Assembly: GCA_944386485.1 (NCBI GenBank)
Contig: CALXBG010000079.1
Coordinates: forward strand, 1 to 64,000
Direction of reading: 5' to 3'
Source: an uncultured Pygmaiobacter sp.
GTDB taxonomy: Bacteria > Bacillota > Clostridia > Oscillospirales > Ruminococcaceae
DNA: 64,000 nucleotides
Shown: positions 33,233 to 41,618 of the stretch, piece by piece
Position numbering within the stretch: position 1 is the stretch's first letter
How the letters are laid out: each line of letters begins with the position of its first letter
Position numbers and translations under genes: made by a program
The notes under the pieces: model-generated
The model's database searches: none
The model's input: the letters and a program-made list of their open reading frames with translations, nothing else
Told to the model about the DNA's origin: nothing

Positions 33233-34108
33233 TTGAAATTGAAGAAAAAACAGCTGCCTTTATTGATCGCACTAGGACTGGTTGCAGCCGCGCTGCTCGC
33301 TGTCGCAGCCCGTTTTGATCTGGCAATCGATCAGGCCGTGTACGCGCCAAAAAATCCGGTGGCAATTCTTTTCGAAGCTTTCTGTTACTGGCCGCTCTAT
33401 CTTCCCTTTGCGCTTCTGGGCGCGGTCTGGACCTTCCTGCGCCGGGACAACCCCTCTTTCCATGTACTGGGCGAGGTGCTGGTGGTGCTGACCTTCTTTA
33501 TCCTCTTCAATCAGTCCCTGCCCAATCTGGTTGAACGGGGACTGCTTCCCCTTGAGGGAGCGGCCTTGACCTTTGCCGCGTTGGCATTGACCTTTATTGC
33601 GACAATCGCGGCGGTCAGCCTTGCCAGCCGGTGGGACCGTCCCACGCTGCGGCGGATGGAGCTGCTGGCTAAATTTGGGGTGCTGCTCTGCGTGGCGGAC
33701 AACATCGTAATCAACCTGCTCAAGCTGCTTTGGACCCGCGCACGGTTTGACGATATGCTGGCAGCCGGGGACTTCTCCCTTTTTTCCCCCTGGTATCAAT
33801 TCGGATCCCAGGCAGGCAACACCAGCTTCCCGTCCGGCCACACTGCCGCGGCCTGCGGAATCCTGACCCTGTTGCTGCTGCCGCTTCTTTTCGAGCGCTG
33901 GGAAAAGCGGCGCGGTATTCTGCTCGCCAGCTGTCTGCTCTATATTGCGGCCAGCGGTTTTTGCCGTCTGGTGATGGGCCGCCATTTCCTCTCGGATACC
34001 GTCGCTGCAGCTGTTGTAATGGGGATTCTCTTCCTCGCGCTGAGTTGTAACCGCCGCTTTGCAGCCGCCCTTGCCCGAGCCAAGGCGCCTGAGAAGGAAC
34101 CAGAATAA
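33233..34108 (+). CDS. PAP2-family membrane phosphatase
   Basis: Integral membrane phosphatase with six hydrophobic helices, probably acting on lipid phosphates such as undecaprenyl pyrophosphate or phosphatidic acid. The three PAP2 motifs are present in relaxed form: K-x6-R in LKLLWTRARFDD, SFPSGHTAAA, and GRHFLSD with the catalytic His. I favour the TTG at 33233, eleven bases after AAAGGA; a GTG at 33182 would add 17 residues that do not look like signal sequence. About 291 residues. Confidence 0.85.
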   Translation: MKLKKKQLPLLIALGLVAAALLAVAARFDLAIDQAVYAPKNPVAILFEAFCYWPLYLPFALLGAVWTFLRRDNPSFHVLGEVLVVLTFFILFNQSLPNLVERGLLPLEGAALTFAALALTFIATIAAVSLASRWDRPTLRRMELLAKFGVLLCVADNIVINLLKLLWTRARFDDMLAAGDFSLFSPWYQFGSQAGNTSFPSGHTAAACGILTLLLLPLLFERWEKRRGILLASCLLYIAASGFCRLVMGRHFLSDTVAAAVVMGILFLALSCNRRFAAALARAKAPEKEPE

Positions 34109-34141
34109 TCCATTCCTATCAAAAGTTTTCTACAAGACAAA

Positions 34142-34177
34142 AAGAACGCCCTCTCGAATTTTCGAGAGGGCGTTCTT
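34142..34177. terminator. Bidirectional terminator
   Basis: AAGAACGCCCTCTCGA repeats inverted as TCGAGAGGGCGTTCTT around a short loop, between the convergent PAP2 and glycosyltransferase genes. Confidence 0.85.
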
Positions 34178-34216
34178 GCTACCCTATATTGCAGTTTTCT
34201 CAAAAAACAGCTTTCA

Positions 34217-35293
34217 TTATTGCCGTTTGCGAAAGACCATGCGTTGTTGAATTTGGTAGCTGACGAAAAAGAGAACGGTATCGACCAATGCCTTGACCAG
34301 CGTCTCGGGCACCGGCAATAATAAGACCAGTACTGTGACCAACGCCGCGCTGCAAAGCATCTGAATCGACGCGAGCAGCACATACCGGAGCGCCGAAGTT
34401 CCTATCTTCTCCTTGCTGTGAAAGACCAGCTTGTAGTTGATCAAATAGTTGTAGCTTGCCGAGAGCAACCGGGCCAGCACCGTTGCGGCCGCCGCGTAGA
34501 GCAGCGGCAACACCGGTTTGAAGACGGCGCAAAAGATCGAAAAGAGCAAAAGATCCAGCACACAGGAGGAGAGTGAGGAAAAAAGATACCGGAAAAACCG
34601 CGCGCCGATGATCCGATAGATTCGAATCGAATCTTTGAGCGGGTTAAAATGGGTCTGGTGATTCTCTCGGGAGTCGTAAACCGTTCGGATCGGGACCTCG
34701 ACAATCGGGCAGCGGTCGGCAGCATCCAGCAGCATCCGCATCTCAAACTCGAACCGTTCTCCCTTCAGTTCAAGCAACTGGGCCATATAATCTCTCTGGA
34801 TTCCCCGCAGTCCGGTTTGGGTGTCGCTCACATGCACCCCGGAGATATAGGCAAACACTTTTTCAGTCAAGCGGTTGCCATACCGGCTTTTCCATGGAAC
34901 CTCTTCGGTGTCAAACTTTCTGACCCCGAGAATTAACGCCCCGGGATTTTGGCGCGCCGCCTCGATCACCCGCTTGATACACTCGACCGTATGCTGCCCA
35001 TCCGAATCCGCCGTCACTACTGCGGTCAGATCAGCATTGTGCTCCAAACAATACTGGAACGCTGTCTTAAGCGCCCGGCCCTTACCGCGGTTGACCTCGT
35101 GATGCAACAATGCGCCGCCGGATCGCTCGACCAGCGGGGCCGCAGCGTCAAAAAGTGCCTTATACGCCGGTCCGCTGCCGTCATCCACCACATAGATCGG
35201 TCCGATTCCAGCCGCGTCAAGATCCCGCAATAATGCCAGAAACCGATCATCCGGTTCATATGCGGGGATGACAATCCCCACCTGTTTTTCCAT
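34217..35293 (-). CDS. GT2 glycosyltransferase fused to a GtrA-type membrane domain
   Basis: 358-residue fusion. Residues about 1-230 are a dolichyl-phosphate-mannose-synthase-like GT2 domain (VGIVIPAYEPD, YVVDDGSG, the metal-binding TADSDGQH, DTQTGLRGI). Residues about 235-355 form four hydrophobic helices of the GtrA family (SASYNYLINYKLVF). Such fusions are thought to make and flip polyprenyl-linked sugars for surface polymers. A single-gene unit; substrate sugar not predictable. Its start is preceded by AGGAGAGCG. Confidence 0.9.
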   Translation of the reverse strand: MEKQVGIVIPAYEPDDRFLALLRDLDAAGIGPIYVVDDGSGPAYKALFDAAAPLVERSGGALLHHEVNRGKGRALKTAFQYCLEHNADLTAVVTADSDGQHTVECIKRVIEAARQNPGALILGVRKFDTEEVPWKSRYGNRLTEKVFAYISGVHVSDTQTGLRGIQRDYMAQLLELKGERFEFEMRMLLDAADRCPIVEVPIRTVYDSRENHQTHFNPLKDSIRIYRIIGARFFRYLFSSLSSCVLDLLLFSIFCAVFKPVLPLLYAAAATVLARLLSASYNYLINYKLVFHSKEKIGTSALRYVLLASIQMLCSAALVTVLVLLLPVPETLVKALVDTVLFFVSYQIQQRMVFRKRQ

Positions 35294-35405
35294 AGAGCGC
35301 TCTCCTTTACAGATGCTCGGGGCAGACCGCCCAGCATGCTCTATTCTACAACGCCTTCACCGCTTTTTCAAGGCGAGAATTTTTCTCTTTTTCCACGCAA
35401 CCCCC

Positions 35406-35434
35406 TTGCCTTTTATCATTCGAACTGATATAAT
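35406..35434 (+). promoter_or_regulatory. Promoter of the riboswitch-FAD dehydrogenase unit
   Basis: TTGCCT, exactly 17 bp, then perfect TATAAT; transcription would start about 7-8 bases before the aptamer. Confidence 0.8.
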
Positions 35435-35448
35435 GATCGCGCAATGGG

Positions 35449-35512
35449 ACTCATATATTCCCGCGGTAGGGGCGGGAGTTTCTACGGGGCGGCCGATCCG
35501 TTCCACTATGAG
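35449..35512 (+). promoter_or_regulatory. Purine-class riboswitch aptamer (atypical loops)
   Basis: P1 arms CTCATA and TATGAG enclose the purine aptamer core: TATAT at junction J1/2, AGTTTCTAC at J2/3 and ACTATG at J3/1. The position equal to C74 of xpt is C, so a guanine-type ligand is expected. P2 is CCCGC/GCGGG with loop GGTAGGG, P3 is GGGGCGG/CCGTTCC with loop CCGAT. P2 is a pair short, the P3 loop lacks the usual CCGTAAA and the first P3 pair is G-C instead of C-G. Confidence 0.78.
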
Positions 35513-35553
35513 CGCTGGAAGCGGTGTATCCGCCGATCCGGCGCTCTTTTTTT
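35510..35553 (+). terminator. Riboswitch-controlled terminator
   Basis: GAGCGCTGGA pairs with TCCGGCGCTC (one wobble), with an inner AGCGG/CCGCC extension, and is followed by seven T's, 17 bp before the FAD dehydrogenase start. Its 5' arm begins inside the 3' strand of aptamer P1. Confidence 0.85.
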
Positions 35554-35570
35554 GAGGAGGTTGACTTTTT

Positions 35571-36938
35571 ATGGATTTCGACGTCATTCTGGTCGGTGCG
35601 GGGCCCGGCGGGATCTACTGTGCCTATGAGCTGTCCCGGCTTGCTCCCCAGCTGAGTATCGCTGTGTTTGAGGCGGGTCATCCGCTCGCTGCCCGGCGCT
35701 GCCCGATCGACGGGATCAAGATCAAGAGCTGCGTGGGCTGTAAAAGCTGTTCGATTATGAGCGGCTTTGGCGGCGCAGGCGCCTTTTCTGACGGCAAATA
35801 CAACATTACCAACGACTTCGGCGGCACGCTGTACGAGCATCTGGGACGTCAGCAGGCGCTGGAACTGATGCGGTATGTGGATGAGGTCAATCTCCGTCAT
35901 GGCGGTGAGGGAACCAAGCTGTACTCCACCGCGGGAACCCAGTTCAAAAAGCTCTGTATGCAGAACGACCTGCGGTTGCTGGACGCCTCGGTGCGGCATC
36001 TGGGTACCGACATCAACTATATTGTTCTGGAAAATCTATATGCCGAGCTGAAAGAAAAGGTGACCTTCTTTTTCGACAGCCCGGTGGGGGAGATTGAGCA
36101 GGTCGAAGGCGGCTATGCCGTGCATAGTGGCGACCGCCGCTTCACCTGCCGCACCTGTGTAGTCTCGGTCGGGCGCAGCGGCAGCCGGTGGATGGAGGGT
36201 GTCCGCCGGCAGCTAAAGATTCCCACCCACAGCAACCGGGTGGATCTGGGGGTCCGGGTCGAGCTGCCGGCCGATGTGTTCTCTCATCTGACCGACGAGC
36301 TGTATGAGAGCAAGATTGTCTACCGCACCAGCAAATATGAGGATCTGGTGCGGACCTTCTGCATGAATCCTCGCGGAGCGGTAGTCAACGAGAATACCAA
36401 CGGCATCATCACCGTCAACGGCCACAGCTATGAGGATCCGGCAAAGCAGACCGGCAACACCAACTTTGCATTGCTGGTCTCCAAACACTTTTCCGAGCCG
36501 TTCAAGGATTCCAATGGATATGGCGAATCGATCGCCCGGCTGAGCAACATGCTCGGCGGCGGCGTGCTGTTGCAGCGGTTCGGAGATCTGATCCGCGGCC
36601 AGCGCTCAACCCAAAAGCGGATCAACGAGTCCTTTGTTACCCCAACCCTGAACGCGACCCCCGGCGATCTGAGCCTGGTGTTGCCCAAACGGATTCTTGA
36701 TGGGATTATCGAGATGATCTACGCGCTGGACAAGATCGCACCCGGCACGGCAAACGACGACACCCTGTTGTATGGCGTTGAGGTCAAGTTCTACAATATG
36801 GAAGTCGAGGTCGACGAAAATCTCGAAACCCGGTATAAGGGTTTATACATCATCGGGGACGGCAGCGGAATCACCCACTCCCTCTCCCATGCTTCGGCCA
36901 GCGGCGTTCATGTGGCCCGGACTATCGCAGCCTGCTGA
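35571..36938 (+). CDS. NAD(P)/FAD-dependent dehydrogenase (COG2509 type)
   Basis: 455-residue flavoprotein of unknown reaction. The N-terminal dinucleotide-binding fold is VILVGAGPGGIYCAYELSR; a Cys-rich segment follows (IKSCVGCKSCSIMSGFGG, four Cys) and the C-terminus has the FAD-closing motif YIIGDGSGITHSLSHASASG. This matches uncharacterised FAD-dependent dehydrogenases found widely in Clostridia. GAGGAGG precedes the ATG by 9 bases. Expression is gated by a purine-class riboswitch and terminator directly upstream, so it may act in purine or flavin-linked metabolism. Family call is solid; function is open. Confidence 0.87.
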   Translation: MDFDVILVGAGPGGIYCAYELSRLAPQLSIAVFEAGHPLAARRCPIDGIKIKSCVGCKSCSIMSGFGGAGAFSDGKYNITNDFGGTLYEHLGRQQALELMRYVDEVNLRHGGEGTKLYSTAGTQFKKLCMQNDLRLLDASVRHLGTDINYIVLENLYAELKEKVTFFFDSPVGEIEQVEGGYAVHSGDRRFTCRTCVVSVGRSGSRWMEGVRRQLKIPTHSNRVDLGVRVELPADVFSHLTDELYESKIVYRTSKYEDLVRTFCMNPRGAVVNENTNGIITVNGHSYEDPAKQTGNTNFALLVSKHFSEPFKDSNGYGESIARLSNMLGGGVLLQRFGDLIRGQRSTQKRINESFVTPTLNATPGDLSLVLPKRILDGIIEMIYALDKIAPGTANDDTLLYGVEVKFYNMEVEVDENLETRYKGLYIIGDGSGITHSLSHASASGVHVARTIAAC

Positions 36939-36950
36939 TTTACTCCAATA

Positions 36951-37017
36951 AAATACCCGTCTCAAGGCGTGGTGGCGTAAGAAAATGACGCCGCAGCTCA
37001 AGACGGGTATTTTTTTA
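36951..37017. terminator. Bidirectional terminator
   Basis: AAATACCCGTCT pairs with AGACGGGTATTT; further inner pairing lies in the 40-nt interior. T-runs leave in both directions, and the right arm overlaps the antiporter stop codon. Confidence 0.82.
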
Positions 37018-38616
37018 GTTCTTTTTTTCTATTGAATCCATTAAGATCAGAATATCGCCAGGCAGCACTACCGTCTGACCGGTCGGGATCAGCGTGCAGT
37101 CTCCCCTGCGGATCAGCGCGACCAACTGATTTTTCAACGCGCAATGCGCTATCGGTTGATTTGCCATTTTGCTCGTATAATCGATCACCAGTTCATGCAT
37201 CCGCATGTTTGCCCGATCTTCAAAGCTGGGGGCCGCTATGACCAGAAGATCTCCTGTACAAAGTTTGGTTCCTCCATTGGGTACGATATTGCCCTCTTTT
37301 CGCACAATCAGAACCACCAGCAATTCATCGGAAAGCGGCAATTCGCTCAGCGTTCGGCCACACCAGGGATGTCCATTGTTCAGATGAAGCTTAAAAAAGC
37401 CGATCTCTCCCTCTTCCTGATAATCAGTAAAGGTTTTGCCCACATCCGCTTTTTGGTCGATCATGGATAGTCGATCAGCGACCCAAGGCAGCAGGGTGCC
37501 TTGAATTGAAATCGAGAGCAATACCACGCAAAAAACCAGATTAAAGATATCGTATCTTGTCTGCACCCCACTGAGCACCACCGAGATTGCAAAGACAATC
37601 GAAGCCGCACCCCGCAACCCCGCAAAGGAAACTACCCCGATCTGTCGGATCGACACCCGGAAAGGGCGTAAAAGCAGCGCACAGACAACCGGTCGGCCAA
37701 CCAGGGTGAGAAAAGCCATAATCATAAGTGCCGGAAACAGCACCGAAGGAAGTTGCGAGGGCGTCACGAGCAATCCGAGCAGAAAGAAGATGATGACCTG
37801 TGCCACCCCCGTAACAACCTCGATAAAATGCACAAAATACTTTTTGTGGGACAACCTTGTATTACCCAGCAAGATACCGCACAGATAAACGCTCAGATAC
37901 CCGTTTCCCCCCAGAATTGCGGGTACTGCATAGGATAAAAGCATCACCCCAAACAAAAAGATGGTTCGACTCTGTTGAGAGATAAAGAGATCCCGGCGCA
38001 GCATCCAGTCCGACAGCCGGCCGATCAACAAACCGCTAATCACACCCACCAAAATCTGGGTGAACAGCACCGGAAGAATCAACACCTGTTTACCGGAAAG
38101 GAGCCCGACCAGCACGGTGGTCAGCATATAAGAGACCGGGTCGTTGGAGCCTGATTCCAACTCCAGCATTGAGTCCGCGTGATCCTTTAGCGCGAGTTGC
38201 CGTGAACGAAGGATATTGAAAACAGAGGCCGCGTCGGTGGAAGAGATAACCGAACCAATCAGCAAACTCTCTATCCAGGGCAGGCCAAGGGCAAACCGCG
38301 CGAAGGTCCCCACCGCACCTGCCGTGCCCACAACCCCAAGAGTAGAGAGGATTGCAGACCGCACAATCACCGGTTGGGCTGCCTTCAAGTTTGTCCCGAA
38401 ACCGCCATAAAACATGATAAAGATCAAACAGGTCGAACTGATCAGGTTCACCGACGCGTAGTCGTTGAAAACAATTCTGAACAGACCATTCTCCCCAAAA
38501 CAGATTCCCAGTAACAAGAAGATCAGCAGAGAGGGGATTGGAATCCGCTCCAGCATCCGGTTCAGCAAGATACAGATGACGATCACTATGCCGATCAGCA
38601 GTATCCCGCCATTCAT
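37015..38616 (-). CDS. K+/H+ antiporter (CPA1 family with RCK_C domain)
   Basis: 533 residues. Residues 1-380 form 12-13 membrane helices of a cation:proton antiporter (LLIFLLLGICFGENGL, SVISSTDAASVF, LELESGSNDPVSYML with the ND dyad, SFAGLRGAASIVFA). The cytoplasmic C-terminus holds TrkA-C/RCK-C ligand-gating repeats (GRTLSELPLSDELLVVLI; GDLLVIAAP; GDILILM). This layout matches NhaP2/CvrA-type potassium-proton antiporters. The ATG is preceded by AAAGGAGGGGG. Likely exports K+ under alkaline or osmotic stress; no other K+ genes nearby. Confidence 0.88.
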   Translation of the reverse strand: MNGGILLIGIVIVICILLNRMLERIPIPSLLIFLLLGICFGENGLFRIVFNDYASVNLISSTCLIFIMFYGGFGTNLKAAQPVIVRSAILSTLGVVGTAGAVGTFARFALGLPWIESLLIGSVISSTDAASVFNILRSRQLALKDHADSMLELESGSNDPVSYMLTTVLVGLLSGKQVLILPVLFTQILVGVISGLLIGRLSDWMLRRDLFISQQSRTIFLFGVMLLSYAVPAILGGNGYLSVYLCGILLGNTRLSHKKYFVHFIEVVTGVAQVIIFFLLGLLVTPSQLPSVLFPALMIMAFLTLVGRPVVCALLLRPFRVSIRQIGVVSFAGLRGAASIVFAISVVLSGVQTRYDIFNLVFCVVLLSISIQGTLLPWVADRLSMIDQKADVGKTFTDYQEEGEIGFFKLHLNNGHPWCGRTLSELPLSDELLVVLIVRKEGNIVPNGGTKLCTGDLLVIAAPSFEDRANMRMHELVIDYTSKMANQPIAHCALKNQLVALIRRGDCTLIPTGQTVVLPGDILILMDSIEKKN

Positions 38617-38700
38617 TCCTACACCCCCTCCTTTCTTTGTGCAATTCAACTTTTTTATTTTATGTTATCATACCTACTACTTTCGTTCAACCTCATTCCA

Positions 38701-38741
38701 AAAGAACGCCCTGTTCCGTCAGGATGCGGAGCGGGCGTTCT
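38701..38741 (-). terminator. Terminator of the YtrA-like operon
   Basis: Leftward AGAACGCCC ... GGGCGTTCTTTT arms with a 21-nt loop, just past the last gene of the ABC operon; the arm sequence resembles the terminator at 34142. Confidence 0.65.
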
Positions 38742-38755
38742 CTCAACCTTTATTT

Positions 38756-39472
38756 TTACGCTTCGGCCCGTTTTTGGCTGGTTATCTTTATCGTTGCAAT
38801 CAATGCAGCCGCGAGAAACAGCAGCCCGATTACCGACAGCATCGCCAGAGAGAGCCGGCCGAACAACATGCCCAGCGCATGAATGGCGCGGGTAAACAGC
38901 GTATCCCTGCCCGCCGAAGCGTCGATCAATCTGGGAAATACCACCGCAAACAGCATCCACAGTCCCCAGAGCACCCAGAGTGCCCGGCCGCCGAACCGGG
39001 CGGCCAGAGCGCCGACAAAATCCGCGATGATTATCCCGCCCACCGGAAAACCGATGAGGAACAGCGGATGCAGCACCACCGCGGCAATCCGCCCGAAGAG
39101 ATCCAGCAGCTGGGGATCCGCCGCAGGTGCAGTAATGTATTCCAGCCAGCCCAGCAGCAGGGTCAGCGCCATCCCCAGCAGCAGGGTCAGCGCCCCGATC
39201 GGATAATTGCCGATCAAAAATGCCTTTCGGGTACGGCTCATCAGAATCGCATGGTTGAGCCCGAGGGTAAACTGCATTGAAAGGCTGAAAAAAACGGCGA
39301 TAAGACCAAATCCGGCAAAGATCACACCAAGCGGAATCCACCCTGACTCATGGGAGATCAACCCGATCACCAGCGCAAACAATCTTCCCAGAACAAACCC
39401 GCCTGCCACCAAAGCCAGCAGCGGCAGCAGATTATAGCGCTGGATTCTCCATTCTCTGCAAATCGCAGACAT
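38756..39472 (-). CDS. Membrane protein, predicted ABC permease subunit
   Basis: 238-residue protein with about six hydrophobic helices and no recognisable motif of its own. It is the fourth gene of a leftward gntR-ATPase-membrane-membrane operon and begins 15 bp after the preceding stop with a GGGGAGGGG ribosome binding site. By analogy with ytrABCD-type operons it is probably a permease subunit paired with the next-listed protein. A segment FTLGLNHAILMSRTRKAFLI is repeated in spirit in its neighbour (FYTQYAFLYLMLGTTRAGVF), consistent with a common ABC-2-like fold. Confidence 0.7.
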   Translation of the reverse strand: MSAICREWRIQRYNLLPLLALVAGGFVLGRLFALVIGLISHESGWIPLGVIFAGFGLIAVFFSLSMQFTLGLNHAILMSRTRKAFLIGNYPIGALTLLLGMALTLLLGWLEYITAPAADPQLLDLFGRIAAVVLHPLFLIGFPVGGIIIADFVGALAARFGGRALWVLWGLWMLFAVVFPRLIDASAGRDTLFTRAIHALGMLFGRLSLAMLSVIGLLFLAAALIATIKITSQKRAEA

Positions 39473-39487
39473 TGCAATCCCCTCCCC

Positions 39488-40168
39488 TCAAACCTTGACC
39501 TGTGCGCGCCGGAAAAAGAACCAGCTCATCGCCGCGATGATCACACCACCGGCCAGCATCACGCCGCCGGCGGCAATCAGCGGCAGCCGCGCCGTCCAGA
39601 GAAACAGTTCCTGTACCCCGGTGACCGGGTGATCCCCCGCCACCAGCATGGTGATAAAGGATCCCGAAATTCCACAGAGCAGACAGATCCCCAGCCCGTA
39701 AAAGATCATCCCCCATTTTCCGTACCGATAGGCCAATAGGCCGCAAAGCTCGGTCAGCTGGCAGAGTAAAAACAGACCCGCGAAAAATGCGATCGCCGCG
39801 TCCCCCACGCCGGCGGTCCACAGCCCGTTAACCCAGACTCCCGCCGCAGTTACCAACGCGCCCACCCCGCAATAGCAGAGGGTCGACAGTTGCCGCGCCG
39901 CAAAGACGCCCGCGCGGGTGGTGCCCAGCATCAGATAGAGAAATGCGTACTGGGTATAAAAGTTAAGGGAAAAGCCGATCCCCATCAACAGCCAGCTCGC
40001 GGCGACAAAGGGGCCAAAACAACCCGCGACCACCAGGCCGATCGCATTGACCGGCGCGCAGAGAAGCGCGCACAGGCAGAGAAAGCCGGTCATCGCCGCA
40101 GCTGCCATAAGGCTGATCGCCAGCGGCCGCCATTGGCAGCGCAGATTACGTGCAATGCTTGTACTCAC
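39488..40168 (-). CDS. Membrane protein, predicted ABC permease subunit
   Basis: 226 residues, about six hydrophobic helices, Ala/Gly/Leu-rich. The start is a GTG overlapping the ATPase stop (GTGA), with GAGGTGATGG as ribosome binding site inside the ATPase gene, so it is translationally coupled to the ATPase and very likely its permease partner. No sequence motif names the substrate. YtrA-type ABC systems are typically induced by cell-wall-active antibiotics; that role here is inference. Confidence 0.72.
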   Translation of the reverse strand: MSTSIARNLRCQWRPLAISLMAAAAMTGFLCLCALLCAPVNAIGLVVAGCFGPFVAASWLLMGIGFSLNFYTQYAFLYLMLGTTRAGVFAARQLSTLCYCGVGALVTAAGVWVNGLWTAGVGDAAIAFFAGLFLLCQLTELCGLLAYRYGKWGMIFYGLGICLLCGISGSFITMLVAGDHPVTGVQELFLWTARLPLIAAGGVMLAGGVIIAAMSWFFFRRAQVKV

Positions 40169-41073
40169 CGCCCCATCACCTCCGCCGATTCCTCCCCACA
40201 AATCGCAACAAAGAGCTTTTGCAGGCTCAGCGGCATGAGATCCACCTCGCGGCCGGCAACCAGCGGATGGATATCCTGCCCCGGTGCGGTCGAAACATAA
40301 GCCGTTTTTGCCCGGCCCATCCGTTCAGTATGGTAGACGGTCAAGCCGTCACAGGCCGCGTTTACCTCGTCCTCCCGGCCGCTGACCGCCCAGAAGCGGG
40401 AGACCAGCTCATCGGTGTCCTCCATCAACCGCAGTTTGCCGCCTTGCAGCAGGATCACCTTTTCAAACAGTCCGGCCGCCTCCTCGATGATGTGGGTCGA
40501 GATGACAAACGCACGCCCAGTTTCGGTTTGATCCTCCAGCAACAGCTGATAGAACTGCTCCCGCGCAACCACATCCAGGCCAGCGACCGGCTCGTCCAAA
40601 ATTGTAATCTCGGCACGGCTGGCCAGCGCGACAACGATGGTCACCATTGAAAGCATTCCCTTGCTCAGCTTGGAGATCCGCTTTTTGGTATTCAAGCCGA
40701 AGCGCTCAATCAACCGCTGTGCATATGCTTCGTCCCAATTCGGATAGTAGGTACGGGCAATCCGCAGATATTCCTTCACCTTGTATGCCGCGCTGCCGAA
40801 GGTGTTCAGCGGATTGATCTCACGGGAAAAGCAGATGTGATCCAGCGCCCGTTGATTCTCCCAAACCGCTTCGCCGTTGAGGGTCACCGTTCCGCTGGTG
40901 GCGGGGTTCTGAGCGGTCAGGATTGAAAGAAGGGTCGTTTTTCCCGCTCCATTACGCCCGATCAGTCCGTAAATATGCCCTTGCTCCAGTTGCAGGCTCA
41001 CATCTTCCAGCACCCGTTTGCCACCGTACTCTTTGCAGAGATGTTCACAGCGCAGTACCATTGTCTCGCTCAT
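40165..41073 (-). CDS. ABC transporter ATP-binding protein (YtrB-like)
   Basis: 302 residues from the ATG preceded by GGGAGGATACT. Walker A GRNGAGKTT, Walker B ITILDEPVAGLD, H-loop ISTHIIEEA; the signature is the reduced ISKLSKGMLSMV common in this subfamily. Segment REINPLNTFGSAAYKVKEYL after the Q-loop region is typical of the YtrB group. Directly downstream of a YtrA-like GntR repressor gene and coupled to a membrane subunit. Confidence 0.88.
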   Translation of the reverse strand: MSETMVLRCEHLCKEYGGKRVLEDVSLQLEQGHIYGLIGRNGAGKTTLLSILTAQNPATSGTVTLNGEAVWENQRALDHICFSREINPLNTFGSAAYKVKEYLRIARTYYPNWDEAYAQRLIERFGLNTKKRISKLSKGMLSMVTIVVALASRAEITILDEPVAGLDVVAREQFYQLLLEDQTETGRAFVISTHIIEEAAGLFEKVILLQGGKLRLMEDTDELVSRFWAVSGREDEVNAACDGLTVYHTERMGRAKTAYVSTAPGQDIHPLVAGREVDLMPLSLQKLFVAICGEESAEVMGR

Positions 41074-41102
41074 AGTATCCTCCCAAACCACTTTGACCTG
41101 TG

Positions 41103-41480
41103 TTATTTTGCCTCTTCTTCCCGTGCGCGCCGGATCATAGCAATCAATTCCTCTTCGGTGATCGCAAGGCTGTGCGCCTCTTCTACCAATCCCCGTACAA
41201 ACCGGTCGTAAAAGCTGCTTTTTCTCTTTTCGATAATCCGCCCTTTTGCGCCCTCGGCCACGAACATACCGATCCCCCGCTTTTTATATAAAATTCCCTG
41301 ATCAACCAACAGATTGATCCCCTTGGCGGCGGTAGCCGGATTGATCGCATACGCCCGCGCCAGCTCATTGGTGCTCGGCACCCGCTCCTCCTCCAGCAGG
41401 ATGCCGCGCAGAATATCTTCCTCGATCCGTTCTGCGATCTGCAGATAGATCGACCGCTCCTCGGACAGTCCCAGATTCAA
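41103..41480 (-). CDS. GntR-family repressor, YtrA subfamily
   Basis: 125 residues: N-terminal winged helix of GntR type (SIYLQIAERIEEDILRG, then VPSTNELARAYAINPATAAK and LVDQGILYKKRGIGMFV) with only a short helical C-terminal dimerisation tail, the defining length of the YtrA subfamily. The start is TTG, preceded by AGGAGGGG. It heads an ABC transporter operon whose promoter is covered by a 40-bp palindrome, so it most likely autorepresses the operon until an antibiotic or other signal releases it. Confidence 0.9.
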   Translation of the reverse strand: MNLGLSEERSIYLQIAERIEEDILRGILLEEERVPSTNELARAYAINPATAAKGINLLVDQGILYKKRGIGMFVAEGAKGRIIEKRKSSFYDRFVRGLVEEAHSLAITEEELIAMIRRAREEEAK

Positions 41481-41503
41481 GCGCTCCCCTCCTGTCTGTC
41501 ATT

Positions 41504-41543
41504 TGTTATATGGTTCATTACTTGTGTAACTAACTATATAACA
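41504..41543. promoter_or_regulatory. 40-bp palindromic operator for the YtrA-like regulator
   Basis: Outer arms TGTTATATGGTT (41504-41515) and AACTATATAACA (41532-41543) pair with one mismatch; the 16 bp between them (CATTACTTGTGTAACT) is itself imperfectly symmetric. It overlaps the -10 box and early leader of the gntR promoter. Confidence 0.75.
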
Positions 41544-41561
41544 CTTTGCCTTTATTGTCAA
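41533..41561 (-). promoter_or_regulatory. Promoter of the YtrA-like operon
   Basis: Minus-strand perfect TTGACA, 17-bp spacer, TATAGT; the -10 lies inside the palindromic operator. Confidence 0.82.
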
Positions 41562-41570
41562 GTGGTTTGA

Positions 41571-41602
41571 AAGAAAAACAGGGCAGAGAAATCTCTGCCC
41601 TG
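41571..41602 (-). terminator. Terminator after the M20 pair
   Basis: CAGGGCAGAGA / TCTCTGCCCTG perfect arms with a 2-nt loop and a leftward TTTTTCTTTC run. Confidence 0.82.
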
Positions 41603-41618
41603 TCTGCGCTATTGGATT

